Below the pieces are notes generated by a model, which was not told the origin of the DNA, did no database searches, and worked only from the letters and a program-made list of their open reading frames with translations. 32,152 bases of DNA from assembly GCA_012960475.1 (NCBI GenBank), contig DUBE01000027.1, forward strand, positions 1 to 32,152, in the 5' to 3' direction. Source of the stretch: Planctomycetota bacterium (GTDB lineage: Bacteria > Planctomycetota > UBA1135 > GCA-002686595). Both the position numbers and the translations under genes were made by a program. This document shows, piece by piece, positions 24,761-32,039 of this stretch. Position 1 is the stretch's first letter. Each line of letters begins with the position of its first letter.

Positions 24761-24781
24761 CGGGTGCGTTCAGCGCACCTG
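24761..24781 (+). terminator. Hairpin after the SGNH hydrolase gene
   Basis: CGGGTGCG (24761-24768) pairs with CGCACCTG (24774-24781), eight pairs with one G-T, and a 5-nt loop. It begins about 40 nt after the stop. No T run follows on the plus strand, so it is at best a weak or factor-dependent terminator. Confidence 0.4.
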
Positions 24782-24824
24782 TGAACATTCCAGAATCCCA
24801 TATACCCAAGGACCAGCCAATAGA

Positions 24825-25187
24825 ATGACCATGGAGAGAATCGACGCATCAGATCGTGGCACCGTCGCCCTGGCCCATATCTCTGGTCTGGGCGGCTATG
24901 TGGTTCCCTTCGGAGGCGTGCTGGCGCCGATCCTGATGATGATCGCTGCAGAAGATGGTTCTCAGGCCGAGCGTGCCGCAAAACAGGCGCTGGCCTTCAA
25001 CGTCTTTGTTTTTATCATGGGGCTGCTGCTGGTCATCAGCGCCTTCACTATCGTCCTGATCCCCGTCGCTATCGGCTGTGGCATCATCTTGGGCTTGCTC
25101 GCTTTCGGTCTGCCGATCTATGGACTGGTCAAAGCGATGAGTGGAGAGTTCTGTCGCTATCCCTTCGTGGGTTCATTTGCTGAGTAG
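24825..25187 (+). CDS. Small membrane protein, DUF4870 (Tic20-like)
   Basis: 120 residues. The layout is typical of DUF4870: an N-terminal LAHISGLGGYVVPFGGVLAPILM segment, then AERAAKQALAFNVFVFI leading to a second helix, and a third hydrophobic pair (IVLIPVAIGCGIILGLLAFGLPIYGLVKAMSGE) with the family ending YPFVG. The protein is integral to the inner membrane. No enzymatic activity is known for the family. ATG at 24825 is followed two codons later by another ATG; either may be used. It is the first of three same-strand genes with short gaps. Confidence 0.88.
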   Translation: MTMERIDASDRGTVALAHISGLGGYVVPFGGVLAPILMMIAAEDGSQAERAAKQALAFNVFVFIMGLLLVISAFTIVLIPVAIGCGIILGLLAFGLPIYGLVKAMSGEFCRYPFVGSFAE

Positions 25188-25219
25188 CGTCCCTTGGCGT
25201 TCTTCGTTAGGCTGAACCC

Positions 25220-25699
25220 ATGGACCCGACTCGAGTCATGGCAGTTTGGAGTCGTCTGGGGGGGTCAGCTTTGGGGCGTCGGTTGTTTTCCATGATGCTG
25301 GGCTGGGGCGTGCCCTATTCCGGTTCGATTGGCGCACGGGTCACGCAGCTTGCTCCGGGAACCTGCGAACTGGTGCTGCCAGATCGACGCCGTGTGCACA
25401 ATCACCTGAACTCAATTCACGCGATAGCCTTGATCAATTTGGCGGAACTCGCCAGCGGTCTGGCGATGCTATCGGGATTGCCGCCCACTGCCAGGGGGAT
25501 CGTGACACATATTGAAATGGACTACGAGAAGAAGGCTCGTGGCATGTTGACCGCACGCAGCACAGCTTGCGCTCCCGGGTTGATCGATTGCGACATGCAG
25601 CACACGGTGGAGGCCGAGATTTTTGATGCTGAAGGGGATCGAGTCGCCGTGGGACGCATCCTCTGGCAGGTGGGACCCAAGCCTGAGGTTCAAGCGTGA
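25220..25699 (+). CDS. Hotdog-fold thioesterase-like protein, DUF4442
   Basis: 159 residues. The pattern VHNHLNSIHAIALINLAELASGLAML is the central hotdog helix with its family-typical HNH..N..H. It is followed by the strands GIVTHIEMDYEKKARGMLTARS and VEAEIFDAEGDRVAVGRILWQV. DUF4442 proteins belong to the thioesterase superfamily and probably split acyl-CoA thioesters in the cytoplasm; the substrate is unknown. It lies 32 nt after the DUF4870 gene. Its stop overlaps the start of the nitronate monooxygenase gene (GTGA), so the two are almost certainly co-translated. Confidence 0.85.
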   Translation: MDPTRVMAVWSRLGGSALGRRLFSMMLGWGVPYSGSIGARVTQLAPGTCELVLPDRRRVHNHLNSIHAIALINLAELASGLAMLSGLPPTARGIVTHIEMDYEKKARGMLTARSTACAPGLIDCDMQHTVEAEIFDAEGDRVAVGRILWQVGPKPEVQA

Positions 25700-26694
25700 G
25701 TGAGCCTTCCACGGCGTTGACTCGGGATGCGGGGGTACGCTATCCCCTGATCTGTGGCGCCATGTACCCATGTTCGAACCCAGAACTGGTGGCTGCGGTC
25801 AGCCGGGCTGGGGCCTTGGGGGTCATTCAGCCCCTGTCTTTTGCCTATGTGCACAACGGCTCTTTCAGTGCTGGGCTCGATCGGGTGCGCGAGTTGACCG
25901 ATAAGCCCTTAGGCTTCAATGCGATCGTTGAGAAGAGCGTCAAGGCCTATGAGAAACGCATGCGCTCTTGGGTCACCGAGGCATTGGACCGGGATGTACG
26001 CTTCTTCATCACAGCTCTTGGCAATCCTGAATGGGTTTGCGATCTGGTGCATTCGGCTGGGGGAAAGGTTTACCATGATGTGACCGAGCGCCGTTGGGCG
26101 GAGAAAGCGCTTGAGGCCGGGGTTGATGGGTTCATCGCCGTCAATAATCGGGCCGGCGGACACGCAGGCAAGCTGGATCCCGCAGCTGTGTTGGCGGATA
26201 TTGGTCCGCTGAACAAGCCAGTGATCTGTGCTGGCGGAATCGGCGACGAAGCGGGGTTTGTGCAGGCCCTTGGAATGGGCTTTGACGGGTGTCAGTTGGG
26301 CACGCGTTTCATCGCCACGCCAGAATGTGCCGTGCATGAGTCCTACCGCGAGGCGATTGTTGCTGCAGGCGAGGAGGATGTGGTCCTGACGGACAAGCTC
26401 TCAGGTATCGATGTTTCGATTCTGCGCAACCCGGCCCTGGACAAGGTGGGCTATCGGGCCGGCCCCATCGCCCGTTGGTTGCTGCGAGGACGTAAAACCA
26501 AGCACTGGGTAAGGACTTATTACACCCTGCGATCCCTGCGGCAGCTGAAGCGTTCAAGCATCCAAGGCCTGACCTACCGAGATTCCTATCAGGCGGGCAA
26601 GAGCGTTGCTGGGGTGCGGGAGGTCCTGCCTGCGGGGGATATTGTCGAGCGCTTCGGTCAGGCCTGGTTGGCGTCCCTGGGCGCTGCTGACTGA
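25696..26694 (+). CDS. Nitronate monooxygenase family flavoprotein (NMO/2-nitropropane dioxygenase)
   Basis: 332 residues with a GTG start at 25696 overlapping the previous stop by 4 nt. It is an FMN-binding TIM barrel: YPLICGAMYPCSNPELVAAVSRAGALGVI near the N-terminus, NNRAGGHAGKLDP with the conserved His156, PVICAGGIGDEAGFVQALGMGFDGCQLGTRFIATPE for phosphate binding. Family members oxidise nitronates or act as FabK-like enoyl reductases. The pairing with a thioesterase-like gene fits either detoxification or a fatty-acid role, but the sequence does not decide. No membrane or signal segment, so cytoplasmic. Confidence 0.9.
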   Translation: MSEPSTALTRDAGVRYPLICGAMYPCSNPELVAAVSRAGALGVIQPLSFAYVHNGSFSAGLDRVRELTDKPLGFNAIVEKSVKAYEKRMRSWVTEALDRDVRFFITALGNPEWVCDLVHSAGGKVYHDVTERRWAEKALEAGVDGFIAVNNRAGGHAGKLDPAAVLADIGPLNKPVICAGGIGDEAGFVQALGMGFDGCQLGTRFIATPECAVHESYREAIVAAGEEDVVLTDKLSGIDVSILRNPALDKVGYRAGPIARWLLRGRKTKHWVRTYYTLRSLRQLKRSSIQGLTYRDSYQAGKSVAGVREVLPAGDIVERFGQAWLASLGAAD

Positions 26695-26841
26695 CCCGGG
26701 TCAGCTTTGGGCTTTGTTCCGGGGAGGATCTTCCCTGATATTCTCACTTCTTCTCGATTCACCCGTAGAGATGTAGTCTGGGTTGGTTCAACCCGGACAA
26801 CACGGCCGACTACCCCCAGGGGCGTCTGTCCAGACCTATTT

Positions 26842-27600
26842 ATGAGAGTACTTAGCCCAGCGTTGCTTCTGGCCCTTTGCCCAATGGGGTACGGCGTGCT
26901 GAGCCTGCTTCCGGTAGCGAGGACCGCCTCGGCAATGCGGCGTCCCGCAATTGGTGCTGGCCAAGAAACCTCTGGCCACGGACAGCTCTTTGCCGGATTG
27001 CAGCCCATAGAGGTCGTCCGGGAAAGTGTCCAGCAGGTTGGATCTTCGCCTCTGGAACCTGCAGTTGCCCCCCTGGAGATATCGCGCTCCTCGGAAGAAC
27101 TTTCGAATCCTGTTCTGCCGTTGATTGACTTGCCCCTGCCGGTGAATCCCCTGCTGGATGCCGATGCGACCAAGGAGCGGTACAGTGCCTGGTATGGGTC
27201 CTGTTCCCATTCTTACCTCATAAACAACCGAGTTCGCCTGCAGAGGCTCTTGCAGTTTGGGAACGCTCACAAGGAACAAGATCTGACGCTGTTCAACATT
27301 GACCCACAGATGCGGCGGATGTTGGCTGATCTTCCAGCCATGTCATCTGAAGTCTCTTGGTTGGCTGCTCACCTCCGTGACCTCAATCAGACGCCATTCT
27401 TGGGGCCCTTGCCCGTTCAGGTGGGAGATGAGCAATCAGATTTCGAGCGTCAACTCCTCTCGCTGGATCTGGCGGCCCTGGAGGTAATCAAGATAGATGT
27501 AGAGCATGCCTTTGCCTTTGAGAAGGCGCGCTTGGTGGAAGCCTGCTTTCAAACCGGCATGTACCGGTCGGTGCTTCGTGCTAGATCAGGGTTTGGCTGA
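26842..27600 (+). CDS. Predicted exported protein of unknown function
   Basis: 252 residues from ATG 26842, chosen because it begins a signal-like stretch (MRVLSPALLLALCPMGYGVLSLLP). An open frame to 26707 exists but looks non-coding. The mature protein has a Pro-rich part (residues 55-110, PLIDLPLPVNPLLD) and a helical C-terminal half (YSAWYGSCSHSYLINNRVRL, LFNIDPQMRRMLADLPAMSS, DFERQLLSLDLAALEVIKID). I recognise no family. The frame continues open for 63 coding-like codons after its TGA (see the next entry), so the real protein may be longer. Confidence 0.6.
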   Translation: MRVLSPALLLALCPMGYGVLSLLPVARTASAMRRPAIGAGQETSGHGQLFAGLQPIEVVRESVQQVGSSPLEPAVAPLEISRSSEELSNPVLPLIDLPLPVNPLLDADATKERYSAWYGSCSHSYLINNRVRLQRLLQFGNAHKEQDLTLFNIDPQMRRMLADLPAMSSEVSWLAAHLRDLNQTPFLGPLPVQVGDEQSDFERQLLSLDLAALEVIKIDVEHAFAFEKARLVEACFQTGMYRSVLRARSGFG

Positions 27601-27792
27601 GGACCCTTTGTCAGCCCCACCAGTTCGGTGCGTTGGGCGGAGTGTGGAAACGGGATGTTCGAGCAGCGTACGGTTACTCTGAATCAGGATCAGTATCCCT
27701 TTCTGCATGCGCTGCTGCGCAAGAAGCGCTGGATCTCTGCACGCAGCGCACAGTTGTGGAGTGACGATCGCCTTTCGTGGCAATTGAACTGA
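27601..27792 (+). other. In-frame extension after the TGA of the 26842 gene, or a small ORF
   Basis: Directly after TGA 27598-27600 the same frame is open for 63 codons and ends at TGA 27790-27792. About two thirds of third positions are G or C, like the neighbouring genes. An ATG at 27655 begins a 45-residue stretch (MFEQRTVTLNQDQYPFLHAL, then LRKKRWISARSAQLW) that reads like real protein. Explanations: a separate small gene, a nonsense mutation in a longer gene, or recoding. A small hairpin (CACC/GGTG, loop AGTTC) lies 20 nt past the TGA, but it is weak. Confidence 0.35.
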
Positions 27793-27809
27793 GGGGTTCA
27801 GCGCACTTC

Positions 27810-28454
27810 TCACCTAGCTGCCGTGTCCTTGTTGAGCGGTTGTCCAAGTTCATCAAAAGCTTCGTAGATGCTGGCGTACGAGGGGCTTCCCGGTAGTTCC
27901 TCAGGCAAGAGAGTCCAGACAACCAGGTCACGATTCTCTTCACCTGGCCAGCTTCTGATTCTGCGAGCGATTCCCTCCCTGTGAAACCCGAGCTTTGCCG
28001 GAATTCTATTGGAGGCTTCGTTCTCGACCTGACAATGGATCAGGATACGGGAAGCTTGTTGTGTTTCCAGAGAGAAACGAGTGAGCGCAGCCGTGAGTTC
28101 AGTTGCTATTCCGCGGCCGCATTCACTCTCTGCTACCCAGTAGCCGATTTCCATTTGTCGATTGGACTCCTTGGGCCGTAATCCAGCTCCTCCGATCATC
28201 CGCGAGTCTGTGCGGTTCTGGACTCGGTAGGCAAAGTCTTCTCCGCGATCAAATTTGATGCGCAGCTGACGAATCCACTCAAGTTTCTGATCGAGTGTCT
28301 GTGGCTCGTCCAACCCCCAAGTGAGGAATCGCGAAACATGTGCCTTGTTGTCTGCTGCAAGTGCTTGTAGTTCTTCTGCATGTTCAGGTTGATAACAAGT
28401 CAGCTCAAGGCGTTCCGTGAGGAGACGATATGCGCGTATTTCAGGGAAGGACAT
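27810..28454 (-). CDS. GNAT family N-acetyltransferase, RimJ/RimL type
   Basis: 214 residues. RLLTERLELTCYQPEHAEEL at the N-terminus and FAYRVQNRTDSRMIGGAGLRP are typical of the RimJ/RimL branch. The acetyl-CoA pyrophosphate loop is ECGRGIATELTAALTRF. ILIHCQVENEASNRIPAKLGFHREGIARR is the conserved motif B helix, and WTLLPEEL closes the domain. Members acetylate alpha-amino groups of ribosomal proteins or small molecules; the substrate is unknown. About 30 residues after WTLLPEEL form a tail not needed by the fold. Cytoplasmic. It converges with the unknown exported protein on the plus strand. Confidence 0.9.
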   Translation of the reverse strand: MSFPEIRAYRLLTERLELTCYQPEHAEELQALAADNKAHVSRFLTWGLDEPQTLDQKLEWIRQLRIKFDRGEDFAYRVQNRTDSRMIGGAGLRPKESNRQMEIGYWVAESECGRGIATELTAALTRFSLETQQASRILIHCQVENEASNRIPAKLGFHREGIARRIRSWPGEENRDLVVWTLLPEELPGSPSYASIYEAFDELGQPLNKDTAAR

Positions 28455-28548
28455 GATCTGATTCTATGCCCGTCTTGTGGATGGAGGCAGTGTAGTTCAG
28501 GGTCCTTGAGCGGTTCACATTGGATGTGAGCAGTCAGTGCACCCGTGG

Positions 28549-28582
28549 GTCTGCCGGGGTCCTCTTGCGCTGCTCGGCAGAC
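28549..28582 (-). terminator. Hairpin after the giant exported-protein gene
   Basis: GTCTGCCG pairs perfectly with CGGCAGAC (8 bp), with an 18-nt loop, 2 nt past the gene's stop codon on the minus strand. No T run follows on that strand, so termination would need a factor, or the hairpin protects the mRNA end. Confidence 0.45.
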
Positions 28583-28584
28583 GC

Positions 28585-31500
28585 CTATTGGCTCCCCAGA
28601 CTGACCCAGGTTTCGCTTCCGCCGATCACTTGGACCTGCACGCTGGCAAGGCCGCTCGAGAGCTGGGCCTGGACTGTGTAGAGGCCGCTGGGGATGCCGC
28701 GGATCAATGTGCGCCCGTCTTGATCTGTGACCGCGAAGGGGTCCACGCGGCCGGCGATGACCCAGGTGCTAACGTCTGTGTCGCGTTCTTGGTTGTGCAA
28801 GCTGATGGTTATGCCGACCAGCGGATCTTCGCCGAACAGAGCGCGGACTCCCAGGTCTCCTACCCGGCGCACTTCGAGAACTGCTGGCCCCGAAGCAGAG
28901 GAATGGAAGGTCAAGGGCTCATGCCAGTAGGCACCGTCGATCGGCGTGACTCTGTATTTTCCTGGGGAGCAAGCGTGAGCGGGGGTGTTGCCCCCGTGAT
29001 CGCTGGTGATCTTGACCTGATAGGAACCCGCCCAGCCCACAGGGGTGATCATGGCGGTCAGATAGCTGGCGGGCTTTCCTCGTTCCGTGAAGTGTACGCC
29101 CATGTTGTGGCTGGAATCGATTGTCTCGGTCAGGGTTTCGGTGTTCCCTTTGGTGACCTGGATTGTGCCTGTGAAAACAGTCTCTTGGGTTTTTCCGCTG
29201 AGCAGGTAACGCACCTTGCCGCTGGCTCCCGCCAGGTTGACAATGCCATTGCGGCTGGTGGCCTCGAAGCGAGCGCGTACGCCGGGGGTCATCTGGAAGT
29301 AGGCGGCGAGGTTGGACATGGGATGTGAGTTGCTGTCGATGAAGCGCACATGACCGGAGTCCGGTTTGAGCCTGACCTTGAGGCGCAGATCTCCAGCTGC
29401 TCTGGCGTCCAGTTCTAGATGACAGGCGTCTTTGGAGTTCAAGATCACCGCGGCCGAGATCCAGGTCTGAGGGATTCCTTCAATGGTTGCTTCCCCTGTT
29501 TCTTGGTTGAGGTAGGTGGTCAGAAGAGTCGCTGCTTCGCCAGCGGACTCCGACCAACTCAACCTCAGGCCTTGCACGCTGCCGGGTACATAGGGTCCCC
29601 CGTCCTCCGCTTCCAAGACAAAGATGATCTTGCGTCCTACGGGCCTCTGCAGCACCACTTCCCAGGGTGGCGAGCCTCGGGGTGTGACATAGAATTCGAC
29701 AAAAGCCCCCCAGGGTGGTTCAAAGGTCAAGCGTTGAGATCCGGCGCCCCGGTCCTGCAAGACCAACACTCCGTCGGGGCTGAATTGGGGTCGACCCCTT
29801 TCCACCAGAGTCCAGATCTCGTTCCCCGGAGGTGGTTCCAATCGTAGGGTCAAGGTCCCCGCCGCGTTGAGCACGATCCTGCCCAGATCGGGATCGAGCT
29901 TGTTGCCCCCCGCTGCCAAGGTCGTTGGTTGGTAGCCGTGGGCTGCCACATAAACCCAGGACGAAGAGGGCGCGAGGGCCAGTCCCTCAAACCGTCCCTC
30001 TGCATCACTGATGGTGAACTCGCGCTCCACATCGATCAGGGTCGTGCCCAGGGGCTCCTTGCTGGTCAGCCAGGCACCTTCGATGGGCTGGCCCGTGCTG
30101 GCGCTGACCACTTGACCCCGGGCCAGGGTATTGGATTCCAATTCCAGGTCCAAGATCTTGGTCGTGCCGGGCGGAATATTCAGGTCGTGGGTGTTTCCAG
30201 TCTCTTCCCAATCAAGCGAGTAGACGATCACGCTCACTGGGCCCGAGGGTGCATCGTTGATGAGGTAGCTCCCGTCTGTGCGGTCCCGAAACCACTTCCA
30301 GGCTACATGCCCTCGCTCGTCATTGAAGGCCAGTTGAAAATTGGGGACTGGTAGGCCTTTGCGGCGAACTGTTCCTTGCAGAATCGTCGAAGGAGAGACC
30401 TTCAGCACATAGGGTTCGCTGTTCTGCTTGGGATGGATGTAGTCGTACTGGGTGCCGGACCAGCCCGGTTCGCGCAGGGCAAAAGATATCTCGCCAACCG
30501 CCAAAGACGCGAACTTCGCGAGGCCCTGGGAGCTGGTGCGAGCCCTGACCATGGTGTAGGCAGCTTCTTCGTTGTCGTACCAAAAGCCCTGTACTTCTAC
30601 TCCGCCCAAGAGCGAGCCTTGCGTGTCTGTCACAATCACGCTCCCGGGCAGGCCAGCTTTCCAATCAAAGTTGACTGTCATCAATGTGCCCCCGGGGGGC
30701 GCCATGATCTGTTTCGTTTGGGGCAGCATGATCCCGCCGCTGACTGCCACCAACAACTCTGCTCCCGCGGCAGCGTGGATTTCTTCCAGGTCCCAAAAGC
30801 CGCTCTTGTCCACATGGCATTCGGCGATGGCTGCGTTCGGCAGGGATCCCTTGGGGCGCACACTGACCCGATAGCTGGACAGGTCCTCCTCTTGCGGGAC
30901 TTGATTGATGTAACCGGCGAGGGAAAAAGAGGGGCCGAGGTGGATCTCTATTTCCTTGTTGTGGGTCAGGCGCACGGACCCGGCCCAGCTGCCAGCCAAG
31001 TCCCCCGAACGGGCGATGATTTTGGCGAGACCTTGGAAGGCCGGTAACTCAAGTGGCTGATTGGCGCTGACGGTGCGGCGCAGGACAAAGCCAACCCGTT
31101 GGCCAGCTTGGTCGGTGTCGCTCAAGCAGCGCACTTCCAGGTCATAGGCTGCGAGTCTTGTGCCCTGGGCGGGGATGACTTGCACACGCAGCGGATCGGC
31201 TGTGTGCGGCGTGGGGATCAAGCTCGTGCTTCCCGGCGCGAGGGACTGGGGCGTTGCGGCAAAGCCGGGGGTGATTGGGACCAGGAAGGAGCCCCTGATG
31301 GTTTTGCATGCGAGGGGCGGGGCTTGCGTGGGGCGATCCGTGAGGACTTGAAGGGGTGCCCCTTGTTGGCTTTCGACTTGCTCCCAGGCAGTACCAAGGC
31401 AAGTGGCGTGGGGTTGGGGCACCGCGCAGGCCCAGAGGGCCATGAGTGTGAGTTGGCCGGGAGCGATGGGGGCGGACTCAAGACCGGTGCGCGGGGCACT

Positions 31501-31704
31501 GGTCGTTGGTTCCTGGGTGCTGTTCTCCTTGCCTTGGGGCTTCGTTGAGCTTGTCCGTTCTGTGCCCGTGTGCTTTGGAGTCACCGGAGTCGTTCGTGAG
31601 CTCCCCTGATCGACGGGGGCCCGGTCCGTTGACCAGTTCCAAAGCCAAACGCCACTGACCAAGATCAGCGCGAGGGCTAATAGGGCAGTGACATCTTTTC
31701 TCAT
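28585..31704 (-). CDS. Giant exported protein with carboxypeptidase-regulatory-like beta domains
   Basis: 1039 residues. One N-terminal membrane segment (TALLALALILVSGVWLWNW) is an uncleaved anchor or signal. A Ser/Thr/Pro-rich linker follows (35-80). The body is a series of beta-sandwich units of the carboxypeptidase-regulatory-like/transthyretin kind: GSVIVTDTQGSLLGGVEVQG, STILQGTVRRKGLPVPNFQLAF, LARGQVVSASTGQPIEGAWL with ISDAEGRFEGLAL, and a last one with VTDQDGRTLIRGIPSGLYTV. These units usually act as stalks or binding modules on the surface. I see no enzymatic motif. It is preceded on its strand by a small exported peptide gene, from which a strong hairpin separates it just before the start codon. 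Confidence 0.8.
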   Translation of the reverse strand: MRKDVTALLALALILVSGVWLWNWSTDRAPVDQGSSRTTPVTPKHTGTERTSSTKPQGKENSTQEPTTSAPRTGLESAPIAPGQLTLMALWACAVPQPHATCLGTAWEQVESQQGAPLQVLTDRPTQAPPLACKTIRGSFLVPITPGFAATPQSLAPGSTSLIPTPHTADPLRVQVIPAQGTRLAAYDLEVRCLSDTDQAGQRVGFVLRRTVSANQPLELPAFQGLAKIIARSGDLAGSWAGSVRLTHNKEIEIHLGPSFSLAGYINQVPQEEDLSSYRVSVRPKGSLPNAAIAECHVDKSGFWDLEEIHAAAGAELLVAVSGGIMLPQTKQIMAPPGGTLMTVNFDWKAGLPGSVIVTDTQGSLLGGVEVQGFWYDNEEAAYTMVRARTSSQGLAKFASLAVGEISFALREPGWSGTQYDYIHPKQNSEPYVLKVSPSTILQGTVRRKGLPVPNFQLAFNDERGHVAWKWFRDRTDGSYLINDAPSGPVSVIVYSLDWEETGNTHDLNIPPGTTKILDLELESNTLARGQVVSASTGQPIEGAWLTSKEPLGTTLIDVEREFTISDAEGRFEGLALAPSSSWVYVAAHGYQPTTLAAGGNKLDPDLGRIVLNAAGTLTLRLEPPPGNEIWTLVERGRPQFSPDGVLVLQDRGAGSQRLTFEPPWGAFVEFYVTPRGSPPWEVVLQRPVGRKIIFVLEAEDGGPYVPGSVQGLRLSWSESAGEAATLLTTYLNQETGEATIEGIPQTWISAAVILNSKDACHLELDARAAGDLRLKVRLKPDSGHVRFIDSNSHPMSNLAAYFQMTPGVRARFEATSRNGIVNLAGASGKVRYLLSGKTQETVFTGTIQVTKGNTETLTETIDSSHNMGVHFTERGKPASYLTAMITPVGWAGSYQVKITSDHGGNTPAHACSPGKYRVTPIDGAYWHEPLTFHSSASGPAVLEVRRVGDLGVRALFGEDPLVGITISLHNQERDTDVSTWVIAGRVDPFAVTDQDGRTLIRGIPSGLYTVQAQLSSGLASVQVQVIGGSETWVSLGSQ

Positions 31705-31710
31705 TAGCGA

Positions 31711-31737
31711 CCCGCCAGGCTCTTGAGGCCTGGCGGG
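31711..31737 (-). promoter_or_regulatory. Strong hairpin 6 nt upstream of the giant-protein start codon
   Basis: CCCGCCAGGC and GCCTGGCGGG form a perfect 10-bp GC-rich stem with a 7-nt loop, in the leader between the small peptide gene and the giant gene. It ends 6 nt before the ATG (31704) and would cover any ribosome binding site. It could be a translational block, an attenuator, or an inefficient terminator between the two genes (no U run follows). Confidence 0.6.
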
Positions 31738-31769
31738 AATAGATTCCGTTACTTATCAATCAGTTCGGA

Positions 31770-32039
31770 TCAACCTCCCGGGGGGGGCGGTGTGGTCCTG
31801 ACGGATCGGGATCGAATGCTCCGCTTGGGGCGGGTCCTCGTTCCACCGTTGTCTGTGGTGGGGGGGGCTCCGCCTGGGGGCGGAGGGCTAGCATTGGGGA
31901 CAAGGACCCCGACGGCAGTCCCTCCAGGAGGGCTGGCGGGCGTGATGGGTCCCCCGTGTCCCGCAGATGCGGGAGGTCCAATGAGAAACGCCAAGAGCAG
32001 AAGAGCACCGAGAAGGGGAATCAGTTTGGAGAAACTCAT
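31770..32039 (-). CDS. Small exported Pro/Gly-rich protein
   Basis: 89 residues. The signal peptide is clear (SFSKLIPLLGALLLLAFLIGPPASAG, cleavage after ASA). The mature part is low complexity (PPGG, PPPPGGAPP) and ends with a basic Arg/Ser stretch and PPPPGG. Function unknown. The gene contains two runs of eight G on the plus strand (31780-31787 and 31860-31867). Loss of one base in the second would switch the end to a longer acidic tail (GAFDPDPSGPHRPPREVDPN), so the true C-terminus is uncertain. Its ATG overlaps the stop of the upstream gene (ATGA) and has the only strong Shine-Dalgarno in the window. Confidence 0.65.
   Translation of the reverse strand: MSFSKLIPLLGALLLLAFLIGPPASAGHGGPITPASPPGGTAVGVLVPNASPPPPGGAPPTTDNGGTRTRPKRSIRSRSVRTTPPPPGG

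Noticed and set aside
26692..26694. Stop of the nitronate monooxygenase as a Sec codon
   Set aside because: The enzyme is already of normal family length. The open frame after the TGA (to 26841) has no coding features and leads into a separate signal peptide.
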